Origin: Antedon mediterranea
Lineage: Eukaryota > Echinodermata > Crinoidea > Comatulida > Antedonidae
Assembly (NCBI RefSeq): GCF_964355755.1
Contig: NC_092672.1
Span: forward strand, 26,348,501 to 26,412,500
Direction: 5' to 3'
DNA: 64,000 bases
The notes under the pieces were generated by a model. The model had not been told where the DNA came from. It was given only the letters and a program-made list of their open reading frames with translations, and did not search any database. Both the position numbers and the translations under genes were made by a program. Below are positions 1 through 15,000 of this stretch, piece after piece; positions within the stretch are counted from its first letter, which is position 1; each line of letters begins with the position of its first letter.

Positions 1-55
1 ACTCGCAGTCACTCAAGTTTAGGAAATACAGACCAGAGGTTCCAATAATAAACAA
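1..55 (+). CDS. VPS13D: VPS13D exon 1 of window (partial)
   Basis: The window opens inside an exon reading SQSLKFRKYRPEVPIIN, like the conserved KFRRWKPK stretch of VPS13D. It ends AACAA before the donor GTGAGT and leaves two bases of a split codon. Confidence 0.85.
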
Positions 56-3000
56 GTGAGTATTATTTTTATTTGCTGTTATGTATTTTGTGGCCATTAC
101 CATTTATTTTGTAATAGCAGATTTTTAAAGAAGCCTATAATCTCTTTCCTATTTCAGTCTGTCCCACTATCATCATCTGAGACTATGTCTACCACAGATG
201 CAGCAAACTCTCTATATCTGAGTGCAGACATTTCATTTGCTTGAATTGCACTTTATAAATATCACTGCATTACACATTTATAACTATATTGAGGGCAGCA
301 TAGCTGGAAAGCAAATAATCATGAAAGCATGTTGCCTAAATATACAAACAATAGGGGCGTGGTGATTTGCTCGTCCACTTAGTAAACTGTTACCATATGA
401 CATCAATTTTATGATTTGCGCATTGAGAACTTTTTCAGTGCCAAATGTAAGACATTTTTTCAGTGAAATTTTGATGTTTTGACTGAATTATGAGTAGAAA
501 ACTCTGTAATTTGGCACAGGCATATACCTGTTCATATGCTAGTTTAGCCTGATTATATCAATGTTCATAATTAATTCCCAGCATTGTTTTTATTCTGTTT
601 GATATTGATTGATACAAATTATGTTAAATTTCAGTGCAAGACAATGGTGGCAGTTTGCAATTACCGGTATAATGGAAAATATAAGAGAACGCAATGAAAA
701 AGGAACTTTAACATTCATTCAGAAGAGATTGCAAAACAACAAGCAATATATAAGTATTTACTCAAAGATACTGACAGCTGATGTAGAAAATAACAAGGAC
801 AAGGTAACTGATTTAAGAGCCAGATAAAGGTCTTTCAAACCTGTTCCAGCACGGTTCCGGTTCGGCACCAGGAAAGAAAATCAAAAATAAATGTTTAGTT
901 TTCACTACGCTCTACGTGGCTATGCGGCAATCAATATGCGAGTGAAATAAAACATTGATGTTCGATTTGATTTGCCGGCAGGTGTGAAAGACCCTTTGTA
1001 AGATCTTGTTCTGTTCTGGAATCTTTTGAACTAAAACATTACCTACCTACCTACTATAGCAACATAATGTTTTATTTCTTACTAGCAATTAAACCCACCC
1101 CAGGGCGGGTTTCAAAAGTAGTTTTGAGAAGCATTCTCAGTACATAACACCTAACGCCAGTATATCCTTATACTCACCAACCTCCATCCCTCTTCAATAA
1201 CACCCCACACTCTTTTTAATAAAAAAATTCTTCCCAGGACAAATTCAATTCAACGTTAGCTTCAAAATGAGTGGGGTATACATAGCTATGACAGGCCTAT
1301 GAAAACTGTGTAAATGAATAGGTGTCATATTGGCTGATAATTAAAATATCTAATTTTGATACTGCAGCCCACGGCCTTCTTTCTAATCTCACCATCCCAG
1401 CCACAATTAACTAACCTTAACTCATCCCCTGGACAGTTCAAATTTATTAACTTTTCCTAGTACAATTCCAATCACATATTTCATTACGCCAGTATTTCCG
1501 CTCCCCCTCCTCCCTCCCAACACACCCTCCCAACACACCCCAGATACTGGGTGATGTGTTAAAGACGGTTCCAGTACAAATTATGTTAGCCATCACTCCC
1601 AACCCATAATCCCTCAGTAGCAGTTTTCAAATGCAGTTTAAAACATTTTAAGTACAGTTTCGGTCATGGTGATAGGCCTACATCCCCACCACAAACTCCA
1701 AGTCCCTTCCTAAGGATTATTAAAATACTGATAATATTAAAGTAAAGTAAAGTATGGTAAAACATTTTCCAACCACAATTCTGGTCAAATTGATAGCCTA
1801 CTACCCCTAGCCTAAGCAAACAAAATTCCCACTATCCTCTGACCCTCTGATTGATTACATTATGAACATACGTTATATCAAACTTTTTATAAATATAATT
1901 ATATAATGATCTAGAAATGATTTTGTTGCTTAAACCAACAACTAATTGTTTTGCTCTAAAATTTATTTTTTTAAATGTACTGATGAGATTGTCAAAAATG
2001 GTTTATAATGTACTTTGTATTTACAATGTATACTATATATAATATACTAAGGTACCGTTTTGATCGTACGATTAATCGGGAAACCACCTCACGACAATAT
2101 TAATGGGCAGCAAACTAATTTTGTGTATCGTTTTTTTATTAAGGAAGAGTTGGAGAAACTCGAGGAAGATTTAACATTTGATGAAATTCGTTTACTGAGA
2201 GAATTGGTATTTGGCCAATTAGAGAAAAGAATAGATGATGGAGAGGTATGCTATGTATAGTTCAATAATTGTTTTTATAACACACCTGAGTGTATCCTTG
2301 CCATTTGATTGGTTAATGATGCGTCATGTGCCGTTAATTATTAGGAAAACCGATAATGGTTCTAATGCATGTTCAACTTTTTGTCAAGAATTTGATTATT
2401 TTCTGCCAACCAAGGTTGTGACTAATCCGTGTTTGAAAACCAACCAGAGCCACTGATCATCACTGGGCCCTCTGGGAGACCAGTCTTTTACTGAAGAGGT
2501 TACCCAGTATAAATATATATCAAAATCAAAAACTCCACATGAAAAATTATTGCCTTTTTCAATGTCATAGCCTCCTATAGCCTTTGACATTGATTCAAGT
2601 CTCAGAAAAATTTGATTTTGATACATTTTTTTAAAGGAACTGTTTAAAAAACCGACAGAAGCACCGTCACAGCAAGGCTATGGGAGCTGGCTTTGGGGAT
2701 GGGGAGGATCGTCAACTGTTGAAACAGCTGCTACACATGATGAAGGTACAGATTCATCAGTTGATGGACCGTTGTACACTGAGGAATCAGCAAATACATT
2801 GTCTTCTTCTCCCCCTGCTTTTGGTGGGTACTTTCTATTATCATTTTGTGTAAATACTTACTTACTTACTTATTATGTCATAAAAAGTCTGAAATTTAAA
2901 TTAAGATCTAACACTCTACCTTTAGACTTATAAATGGTCCAATGATGTGTCCGGTCTTTGTACTTTATGTGGGAATGGTGAAATTGAAGACATTAAACAT

Positions 3001-6000
3001 TTTTTTATTAAACTGTAAAGCATTTGATAATATTAGAATGAAAGAATTATCCATTCTACAAAATAATCTTGTGCTCTGTAATGATTATGACACATGAAAT
3101 CGTTACACAACAGCAAGTGCTGATGATAAATTACAGTATATTTTAGGTGGAGATTCTATCGCGATTTGTAAAGAATCTGAGACCTTTTTTGATTAGTTTT
3201 GTAAACAATACACAAGAGCTGCATGGGAGAAACGGTCAGAACTTAAATCTCCCAATATATAGATTGTTTTTCTTTTTTATTGTTGCTTTTATATATGATT
3301 TGTAAATATTATACACCTGTGATAACAACTATAGGTCATCAGTACCTGATGTTGAAACACAATGGTTTGTAATGTAAACTCTTTTTTTTATATACCTTTT
3401 TAAATTATCAATTCAAACCTATGATACTGTAGGACAATTTAATACAGTACCTGTATTACCATGTTGATAATGATTTTTCTTTTATATTTTTGCAAATAGT
3501 TTAAGAACCTGTATCCGTCATATAATGTATTGTTTTGATGTATTATGTTAAATTGGATGCACCACTTCTGTGTGTGCCACTGATGCAAAGGTGTCATTTC
3601 CTAATAAATTATTATTATTATAGTGCAATTGTGTATCATTGACATTTAATTGCTAAACCACAAACTGTATTTCTATAATAAACCTGTTTTTCTATATCTT
3701 TATTACGTTTCAATTTGTAATTTTATGAAATCAGTGATTAACATAGAGCTTGGATAGTTACATCCAATTTGGATCCAATCTAATTTGTTTATATTTATTT
3801 TTTTTAGATGAACAAGAACTAATGGACTTTATTGGCGACCCAATGGCTGACAGTACTCTACTGAGACGAGATCAAGTCTTTGTTGTTTTGAACTTTAACC
3901 TTAAGGGTGGGTCGTTCATCCTTTGCAACAGCACCTCTACAGAATCATCAGATCAGCCATCAACTATAGCTGAACTCGAGTTTACAGGTGTAACTATGAA
4001 CATTGAATCTCGTCTGAGAACCAACTCAACATTTTTTGGTGCTAAATTGGGGGCGCTGTATTTAAGAGATCGAATGACTAAAGGATCTTTATTTCCAGTA
4101 ATTGTTTCACCACAGCTTAAAAAGGTATTAAATATCCGTTACCCTTTTACACCACAGATTTAAATTGTAAACAGAAAATACAGAAATATGATTTGAGTAC
4201 AGATGGGAAAAGATGTTTCTCATGTAATCAATCAACTACTGTTTTCGAGTGGTTAGGGCACAGGCACTGCAAACTATAGCCATAACGATGGACGATAAAT
4301 ATATAAAAATGCATTTTTTTTACATAAAACAAAATAAATTAGAAAGGTTTTCGTTCTAGAACTATAGGATAATCATTTATGCTGTCTTTGATAAAAATAA
4401 TATTTTTTAAATTCCAATCAAATGACGTCATGATAAATAAAAACAATAAAATCGTTCTATTGTCACGATATTATTGCTCTTACTAATCATGACGTCATTT
4501 GATTTGACGTGTGAGAATATCATTTTCATCAAAGGAAGCATAGAAGGTTATTCTATAGTCTATTGTCTATTTATTGTCTATCGTTATCGTCCTAGTGTAA
4601 ATGGGCCTAAGGCTCTCCTAGAGCTTGTGTGCACCTTGAAGAACACATAAGTGGGGCTTACCCAAGTGTACTTTTCCATCTCAAATAACATATATTTAGC
4701 ATGTGAGGCAGTAAGGAGACACAATAAGGAAGGTTCAGTTCAGTTCAAAAAACATTTATTTGTTCAACAATGGCATTATACAGTATAATATATAGATGTG
4801 TACATAAATGAAAACATTAGTAATAAGCCATCATTTGGGGTCTTCTCTAGAAGAAATCAAGAAGGATAAGGATGATGAACTGCAAATTTAAAATTAAAAC
4901 CGGACAAATTTAAAGTTTGAATTATTTGTTATATAATCATCAAATCAAATTATATTTATAATAAATATTAAACATTTTCTTTTAGGATGAGGTAGTATCA
5001 CAATCAAGGACTCAGTTTGGGTTGTTTTCTCGGTTAACCAATCCATCGCCTTATCAGAATCAAGCTACTAGCATAACCCGACAAAAGTCTGAAGATGTAC
5101 TCTTTGAAATGACATATGAATCTAACCCTCCAGGCACAAATGTTGACTGCAAGTATGTATTAGACAATTCCGATCCTCTGTACTGTATCTATAATTTGTA
5201 CAGTATCATAGGCATTTTTGTGATACAGGGTCATATGTATCACATAAGACACCTGTATCAATGCCATGTACATAGCCTAATTGTAACATAATACATGTGA
5301 TACATACACTATATGTTTGCACTATATTAAAGAATTTGCTTATGATACTGTACAAATTATGCTATACCATACCATATAGAGAATCAGGTGACCATTTAAA
5401 AAATTAAATTATGTCTATGTTTCTTTTAAAATTTGTAAAACATTCTTTATCTTTCTTCAAAAAATTACTTACTTGGCTCAAAGACCGGGCCGGACCGTTA
5501 ATGAACCACTAATTACCCATCATTAGTTCAACTTAAAGCTTTGTAACAGACACTTTATGAGGAAATAAATTATGTGTTTGGTTCAGTAGTGAGTTTGTAG
5601 AGAAAATGATTATATAAAAATGTGTATGTATATTTGTATGTATGGCCGTGTTTCCGCAGCAAAAACATAATTATCGTTTAATTTTTTAACCAATAAAGTG
5701 CCAATCACATCACAACAATTTGTCCTTCAAAGGTTAAAAATTATAGCATTTAACTGATAATTATCTGTTTGGATGAGATAATTGGTTATCCGCACTTGGC
5801 GGATAACCCCTTGTTATTGTCAGGATCTTTTTTTTTCTTTTTTTTTTTTTTCTATCTTATTCTTCTTTCTTTCCCGGAATTTTGTTCGCAGCGTATCTCT
5901 AATTCTGGCCAATATAAGATTGTGTAACTTTGTCATAAGATTGACCTCTAGCTGTAGATGTGCAGGACGTTTCGTTTTTTAACTTTAGAGTCGCGCAGCG

Positions 6001-9000
6001 TAAGTTACGCGCGATTTTATGAATTTCAATGATTGATCATAGATTAAAAATCAAAAGTCATTTTGTATTGAAACTTGGTGAAAATTTAAGTCATATCAAG
6101 CGCAAACTTTCTATGGATTAAAAATGGCATGTTTTACAAAAAGTTACGCGTGCACGCGCGTTTAAAATTTTAAAATGCGAAAAATCAATTTTTAATCAAC
6201 TTTCTACGCGTTTCATGTCATTTTAAGCATTTGAAAAATTCCCACGAGTGCGCAATTTTTTTACGCGCACGTGCGCACGTAGCGCAAAAACATATTTTTT
6301 TTGCTTGATTTTTGCTTTTTTAGCCTTTTATAGTAAATTTACCAATTTTCAATCAATTTCGACTTAAAATCACGTCATACGAGCAAGTAGAATTAAACAA
6401 TTTGCGCGCATTTTTGATGAAAAAGTTAAAAAATTTGTCAAAATTATGCCTTTTTTTAAACAGTCATAGATTCTAAACTTCGTGGTGAACTTTTTTATAA
6501 TTACATATTCTGGTAGTAGATGAGTTGCAGATATCAAATCATGCATGAATATGGCTAACCGGACATTGTGACGTCATCGTATGATCACGCGAATATGAAA
6601 TATAGGATTTTTGTCTATTTCGTCATAGGTTATCATATTTAATAGAGCGCATCTCCACTTATTCGTATTCCATTTCCCCACCATTTTATTATATTGTCTA
6701 GGTCAATAAATTATCTTTCGCATGGTTTACCATTTTTAAAATTGTTACGACGTCATCATGTTTAAAAGTGTAATAAACTTGGGTCACTTATTTTCATCAA
6801 ATTTTTTATTTCCATTAAAATTAAATATTATATAGCTCCTCAGAATGAAAAGTGAGACTCATGATTAAAACGTTTTCTGGAAGCTGTTGAATAGTAGATA
6901 CGAATTCATGTACTCATTTTGCGCATCGGCTGTTGTGACGTCATCATATGGCCAGTTTAAAAGTCGTTTTTTCATATATTGCGTCATAGTTCATGACTTT
7001 TAAAAGAGCGTGCATCCATATTCTACGTATCCAAATTTGTTTAACACGTTGATATGTTGTTGCTCAGATAATTCACTTCCAAAAATGCTTTCTACGTATT
7101 TCATTTTGATGACGTCATCATGTTAAAAATTTGAATAAAAAGCCGGTTCTGTTATTTTCACCTATTCTGCCTTGTATGTAGTATATATACAGTATATAGT
7201 GTATACTGTATATACTTAGACAAAAAATAGAGGGCACACTAACATTTTATTTTCTTCAGGTCAAAATGGTATAATCGTTAATCGCAATATTCTAACGTTA
7301 CTAACCTAATTCGTCCATAGTGACGAGTTCAAATCTATTTTTTTTTTATATTATTATCCTTCTTTCTTTCCACCAATTTTGTTCGCAGCGTATCTTTAAT
7401 TCTGGGCAACATAAGATTGTATAAATTTGTAATGGACATGCCTTTATGTTTCTTTTTGATGACATCAAAGAATATTGTTCCCGTAATTTCAGTTCTGCTA
7501 TTTACCATAATATACTACAGTACAACCAGTTACAGAATTATGTGTGAATAATAATAGCAATTTATTGTCTCCTCTGCTCTGTGTTTTGATCCAATGGAAT
7601 CTCAGTTCTCAGTTACAGTGAAACTTACCCCAATAGATATAATAGTTCTCATAAAACTAATATCATCACACCATAACTGTTAAAAATAATCTTTTATTTC
7701 AAACAAATAATAAGTATAAAATGTATGTATTTATAAAAGCTTTCATTGGTTATTGCAAATTGTACCAAATTGTCAACATATAGTAGGCTGTTTATACTAT
7801 ACAGTAGTTTATTTGGTGATCAGTAATTTTACTTAGTACATTATATACATGTTCATTTGTTAGTTGTGGATTCATTAAACTTATATTTATTGATCTATTT
7901 ATAGAAGATTCTTATTTTTTTAACAATCATTAATATAATTAATAATTTAATCATTGGCCGCGTTTAGACAATAGCTATGAAAGAGCGAATGACTGCATTA
8001 CTGACTGCCTAAAAATCCAGATCCTATTATAATTGAAGAGTTGAAACCATTCTATTGAACACCTAAAAACCAAAACAAAATAAATTGATTATTTTTGCAA
8101 ATGAGCAAATTTATTTTATTTATTTATTTTATTTTTATTCATTTGACAGCCAACAGCGATGAAACCGCCACTAACAGGTTGAATCTAAATTACTGTATTA
8201 GTATTGGTAATCTTATAAAACAAAACGTATTTTATTCTTCTGTTAAATGTAACTTTTTATTTTTAACATTACTTGAATACCGGTAGATATTGAAAGAGTA
8301 TTATGTTCACAGATTGCAACATTGCATATTCAAATTCAGAACAATATATATATAATAATATAACAAGATTAAAATGTGTTTACTCACCGGATATTGTTTC
8401 TCCTATACAGGAGAATGACATGGGTTGAAGTTACAGATTATTCGCTGCCACTTGTGCATAGATAATAAATCGATTATTTTTGCAAATGAGTAAATTACTG
8501 TATTAGTAATTTAATGTGGACCTGGATAGATAGAAAAAATAATATAAAAAGCAATTATACAACTGAAATTATGTATAGACCTAATGAAGTATTGGTAATC
8601 GTGTAAAACAAAGCGTATTTTCTTCTTCTGTAAAATGTAACTTTTTATTTTTAACATTACTTAAATACCGGTAGATATTGAAAGATTATTATGTGCACAG
8701 ATTGCAACATTACATATTAAAATTCAGAACAATATTTATAATAATAAAACTCACTTAAAAACAAGATTAAAATGTGTTTACTCACCAGATATTGTTTCTC
8801 CTATACAGGAGAATGACATGGGTTGAAGTTACAGATTATTCGCTGTCCCTCTTGCATAGATAATAAATTGATTATTCTTGAAAATGAGTAAATTACTGTA
8901 TTAGTAATTTCATGTGGATCTGGTTAGATAAAGAAAAAAAGAATATAAAAAACAAGATTAAGATTAAGATTTCTCCTATACAGGAGAATGACATGGGTTG

Positions 9001-12000
9001 AAGTTACAGCTTATTCGCTGCCCCTCGTGCATAGAGAGTCAAATGATTTTCAGCTTGTTTTTATCAAATTGTTTTTTTTTCTTGATTTGTATTCAGTTTA
9101 TTTTCAATTCTTAAAAAGTTTTTATAGTATTCTCCTGAATGATTTTCCTGTATATTATATATTAATATATTTTGACGTTCTTGACCACGCTTGCACATAT
9201 AGTGATAGGCCTAATAGTATTTCATTTTGGTTTTTCAGTTTTTCTCCATTTCATAATGTAAGAATGTAATAAACAATTTGAAATAATAATGCTATGCAAG
9301 TTCAATTTCTATTTACAGAAATATAATTCAAATACTTAAAAACCATTGCTGCAATTAAAATTTAATTTGAATGGCTTCATGATAGCTATAATAAATTGGA
9401 ATTACTTCAGCCTGTACTGAATCAAGACCTTTGCTATAAACATGATCAATCAATGTATTGTTTTCAGTGGTGGAACATGTAACATGTTGTCGGTACTCAT
9501 TCTCTGACATTAAATTATTCACTCTGGAAGATTGTTTGAAAAGATTTTCATTAAAATCACCCATTACAATACATTTTGTACTCACTTTTTGTAACTCTTC
9601 CAAATATTTTCTCAAATTTTGACAGAATTGATTAATATCATAGCTTGGGGGTCGATAAATTACTGACACGGAAACTGAAATTGGACTTGTTATTAAGAAT
9701 GAAACTGCTTCTATATCATTATTACGTATGTTTAATCTGCTTGTAAACGTGTTCTTGGTATACACTGCAACGCCGCCATGAGCCTGATTTTTTATTTTGG
9801 AACTCAGATCATTTGTATTGGAATACGAATCATACCTTGCTTGGTGATACAATTTATACGGCTCAATACTTACATCAAAAACATCATCATCCTTATTTAA
9901 CCACGTTTCAGTTAGACATATAATACTAGAATTCATAAATAAATCATTGCACTGAAGATCAGCAAAATGTTGTTTAAGCCCTTGAATGTTATGTAACATT
10001 ATTGAAAATTTAGAATCCGAATCATGACCTTGTTTTTTAAATTGTACATATGATTCCATATTATTTAAGCATTTCTTTATGTTTGGATCACAATAAATCA
10101 GATTATGATTAAGATGTTCAATAGTAAGTCCAGATACTGAAGTAACACGACTGAGGGCTACGTATGCTTGTCCAGGTGCAAAGGTATTTTTAAGGCAAAC
10201 TACTGCTTCATTCATTGTCAATCCTTGGACTTTATGAACTGTGCATGCATATGCTAATTTGAGAGGAAATTGTTTTCGACTGTATTTATTCCCCATAGAT
10301 TCTTTAAACATTTCAATTGCCTGAACACCGATTTCATTATTATCAAACTTTACTTTAATAGATACTGGTTTGGCGTTACGATTGGGTTTGACTATTTCAT
10401 AAACATGTCCCATACATCCATTCGTTAAGCCTTTTTTAACATCTACATTTTTAATCAACATCACTCTGGCATTAAGTGCAATCCACAAATAATTTAGTAA
10501 ACTAGTTTGACGTGAATTCCGAGGTTTCTCACAAATTTTAGTCTGTTTCTTGGCGTTTACTACACTATCTTCTGCTTCAATGCATACAATGTCTGTACAG
10601 GTTTTGTGCAACATTTTTTTATTCCATTCATCAACTTGTTTATTACGTGGGTAAATATGAACAGCATCTTCACATTCTTCCCCTGTTTCACGTGATTTTA
10701 AAACAAATAAATCGTTATCAGACAAACAATCATGTTTTTCTTTTGTACGCAATTTGTTTAACAATAAAGCAAATTCTTTATCTTCTTTTTGTCTCATGAT
10801 TTGGTCTAACTGTACTTGCTTAAAGTTATCTAACCACAGTGAGCTTTCCAATGTGTCTTTATATAACGAACTGCCCATCACTGGGGGTAACTGATAAAAA
10901 TCACCAACAGCAATTACTGAAATGTTACCAAATGGACTATCGTTGCGTACTTGTTTTATTTGCCTTAATCTTCCGTGGATATACCAAAGTAACCTTTGAT
11001 TTACCATTGATATTTCATCTATAATAACAATTTGCAACTGACACAACTGATTACGAAGTGCACTTATTTTTTCTTCTCCAAGTGGTTGATACGGAAGTGA
11101 AATATTAATCGGGATAGACAAAGCGCTATGAATTGTTTGGCCTTTAATATTATATGCTGCGATTCCTGTAGGAGCTAATTTCAATATTGACGAATCATCG
11201 GGATTTTCCATAATTTTTCCAAGAATACGTGTCGCTTCATTATAAATACAGTTTACCAAATGACTTTTTCCTGTACCAGCGCCACCAGTTATGAAAGTGT
11301 AAAATGCTTCAGGTTTTTTACCATTAGCTTTGTCTAAACACCATTGTCTTGTCTTATAAAATATATGTTGTTGTTTTTCATTTAAAGATCGAATCATTTT
11401 GTTCAATTCTGGTCTTGGAATATTAGATGAATTAGACTCTACTTTAGATGTATGATTTTTTTGAATTCCAAAATCTGGAATGAAAAATTCATCTTCTTCA
11501 TCATCAACCTCTACATTTGGCTTTGGGTTGTCTAACCTTTCTTTTTCGCTTTCTGGACATAATAAACTCCATGCATCTTCTTGTGGTCCAAATTTTGATA
11601 AACATTCCTGTGCTTCTTCAACATCATCAGCACTTTTTTCATATTGTTCCATGTTTCCATGAACTATTGACTTTACCGTTTGTAATTGACAGCCACATAA
11701 TTTCACACATCCTTTCTCATGAAATTGTTCATACGTTTCAAAATTTGGAGGTTTTAACTGTTCATCTTTTCGAAATGGTAGAAATAACTGAAGTATACTC
11801 AAAAAATATTTCTCAGGTGCTGTATCCATTGGAAATCGAGGGTATCTTACTATAGCATTACTAGTTCGTGTTCTTTTTTGGATGAATCCCAACTGTTTTT
11901 TTAACTGAAATACATTCTTTTTTTGTTTGTTTCCTTTCATTTCTGATGAACTCAATATTCTATATTCTGAACAAAATTTTGCAAGGCACATTTTATTAAA

Positions 12001-15000
12001 TTCAGAACTATTAGGTCGAGCTTTATATTTGTCGATCTTACTTGGCAACCATGCACTTACATCATCATCTTCTTTGTTTTTAATTACACTTAGTGGTAAA
12101 CTCATTCTGACAGGATTAGGTCCTACTGGGATAAATTCAACTTTCCTTGAACATTCTTTTAATCTTAAACTACAAACACGATAAATACTTTCTTGTGCAG
12201 ACACTTCTCGATTATTCATATAAACATTACCAAGTTTTCGCAAACTTTGCCTAGCATCTTCATTGCCTTCTTTTACTTCTGATGCTGCATGATTTAACAG
12301 TAAACCCATTTCACGTTCAGATTTTGACATATATCCTATAACGTAAATTATACATGCATATACATTTGTAATATATTGAATATCCATATTAGCATTCCAT
12401 GCTCTCAATAAGGAAGGATTATATTGATTTACCCACACATCTTGAGGGTTTCTCTTTATAACAATCTTTTCCTCAGTAGCCACACAATTATTTGCTTTCT
12501 CAAATGCACTCTGTGTAATACCTAAACTTTGGAAAAGGTCTATTGCATTTTTATATGTTTCTTCATTAGTCACAGCATCTTTTACTGAGGTTAACAGTTC
12601 CATTGCTTGTTTATTGTCATCATTATCATCATTGTCTTTATCCACAATTGTAGGTCTCATAACAAATGTATTTCCAGAAGGTTGTCTGGGAAAGTTAAAT
12701 CTGCAATTTGTTCCCTTTTTTTTACATGATTTAGAATGTCTTTTACTGTGAATTTGCACACTTTTAACAATTTCATTCAGTTCAGGATCTACAGTTTCAC
12801 ATGGCACAGCACAAGAAATATATTTATCGACAAAATTAATAACTTCGTCATCTTTATCTGTACCAAAAATAGGAGCATTTTCAACCCATACTAACATATG
12901 AACATGTGGACTTCCTCTCATTTGAAATTCAATTCGGTAAAAATAATCTATGACTTTACCAATAGGCTGTGCTTCAGACAAAATTACATTTTTCAAAAAA
13001 GTATGAAATCGTTTATCAAACATTCTGGCAACAGTCACTGGATTTGATTTCAACAAATTACATTTATCTGCCCATTCTAATTCTTCAATGTTTCTTTGGT
13101 CTCCAGACTGACTTAGCAATGTCGTCATTATTTCTTTCCAACGGAAATCAGCACTTGAGAATGAAAGAAAGAATGTTGGTTTTCCAATCTGTCTAACCAT
13201 TGCTATTATATCTTTCTGTGTAGCTTGCCAGTACGGTGGAGTTCCACGAATTTGTTTTAAAAATTTATAACCCCTATCAGATTTTAAAATTTCCTCAATT
13301 TTGGTAACATTTTTTAAATCGGATACAGTAACTTTACTAAAATCATCCTTTTTACTTGACCCTTTTCGCAATGCAATGGAAATACTTGATAAAATTTGTT
13401 GAAGTTCATATAACGATTGAGCATAAAATATGAATTCTGTATTTTGTGCAAACCTGTTATCTATATGCATTAATCTATTATGAAAATAACGTCCGAGTGT
13501 TATTTTAACATCTCTCGTATCATGGAATGTTGGTTGGCCTGTTGGAAATAACACTGGAAATGATTTTGCTTCATTGCTTTTATTACTTAACAATGCAATA
13601 GGACTATTATTTTCACATGGTGCACAACAAATTATGTCATTAAAATATTCATCAACCAAATTTTGTCGCCTATCAACAGGTTGCAGACTTGTATCAAAGG
13701 TAACACCACATAATCGGTCTTCTACTTCTTCTTCTACTTCTTCTTCATTGTTGTCTATACATGTTTGATTTTCTTCTCCATTAGTAGTTTCACTTTCGAT
13801 GTTTTCTTCAGATAAATAATTGTGCCATTCTTCATTAATAGCTATATCAAAATAGCACTTGTTATGATCTTGTAAATATCTAAGAGCTTGAATAACATTG
13901 GCAGTGTTAACAAATTTATATTTGTAATAACCTTTGTAAGACAACTTTCGTTTCAATTTTACGGATATTAATTGATCATCAACCTCTGGTCTAGGCAGCA
14001 TTTTCACAGTTTCAATAGTATTTGATGGTACACATACAACTGGTCCATGTATTCCATGCTGTCCACCTTTTGGTAAATTCATTAGTTTCATAAAAGGAAT
14101 GTTTAATCCAATCAAATGCTGCTCTAAATTATTTAAACACCTGAGCTCAGGAGGAATATCATGTAATTGTAAATTGTTTGAATTGGCTTCTGCAGGGACT
14201 TTACCGTTTAACAATTTTCTGTGGCATGTGAAACAAATCCATAAACGACATCTTGGTGATTCGATAAATTGACAAGGTGTATTACATTCATTGTTGCAAA
14301 TATGCAAATAATTTTCATTTATACAAGCCTGATTTTTGTACTTAGATTTGGTGCACTTCATAACTTGATCTTTGAATAACATTTTAAAGCAAACACAACA
14401 AATATATTCAGGACCACGAGAAATTGTTTCCCTGAAGTTTTCTAAAACAAACTCAAAATTAGTGTTTTCTGCTTTGATTTTTTCCCGATTCTTCATGTTT
14501 TTCTTCATGATTTTTTTTCGGAACCTTTCATCACCATGATACTTTTCTGTAAATCTTTGCTTACACTTTTGCTTACATCTTTGACGAAATTTTGAATTAC
14601 CTCGATATTTCTCTGCCAATTGTAGCTTACAGTTGTGTCTAAATTTTAAATTACTCCGATACTTTTCTGCCAATTTGTCTTTGCATTTTTGTTTAAATTT
14701 CAAATTATTCTGATACTTTTCAGTAATTTTTTTTTTACAGTTTTGTCTAAATTTCAAATTACTCCGATACTTCTCTGCCAATTTCTGCTTACACTTTTGT
14801 CGAAATTTCAAATTACTCCGATACTTCTCTGCCAATTTCTGCTTACAGTTTTGTTGAAATTTCAAATTACTCCGATACTTCTCTGCCAATTTTTGGGTAA
14901 CGTTTTCTCTAAATTTTGAATTATTACAATACTTCTCTGCTAATTTTTGCTTCAAATTGTGTCGAAATTGTAGGTCATTGTGATACCTCTCCTTATTTCT

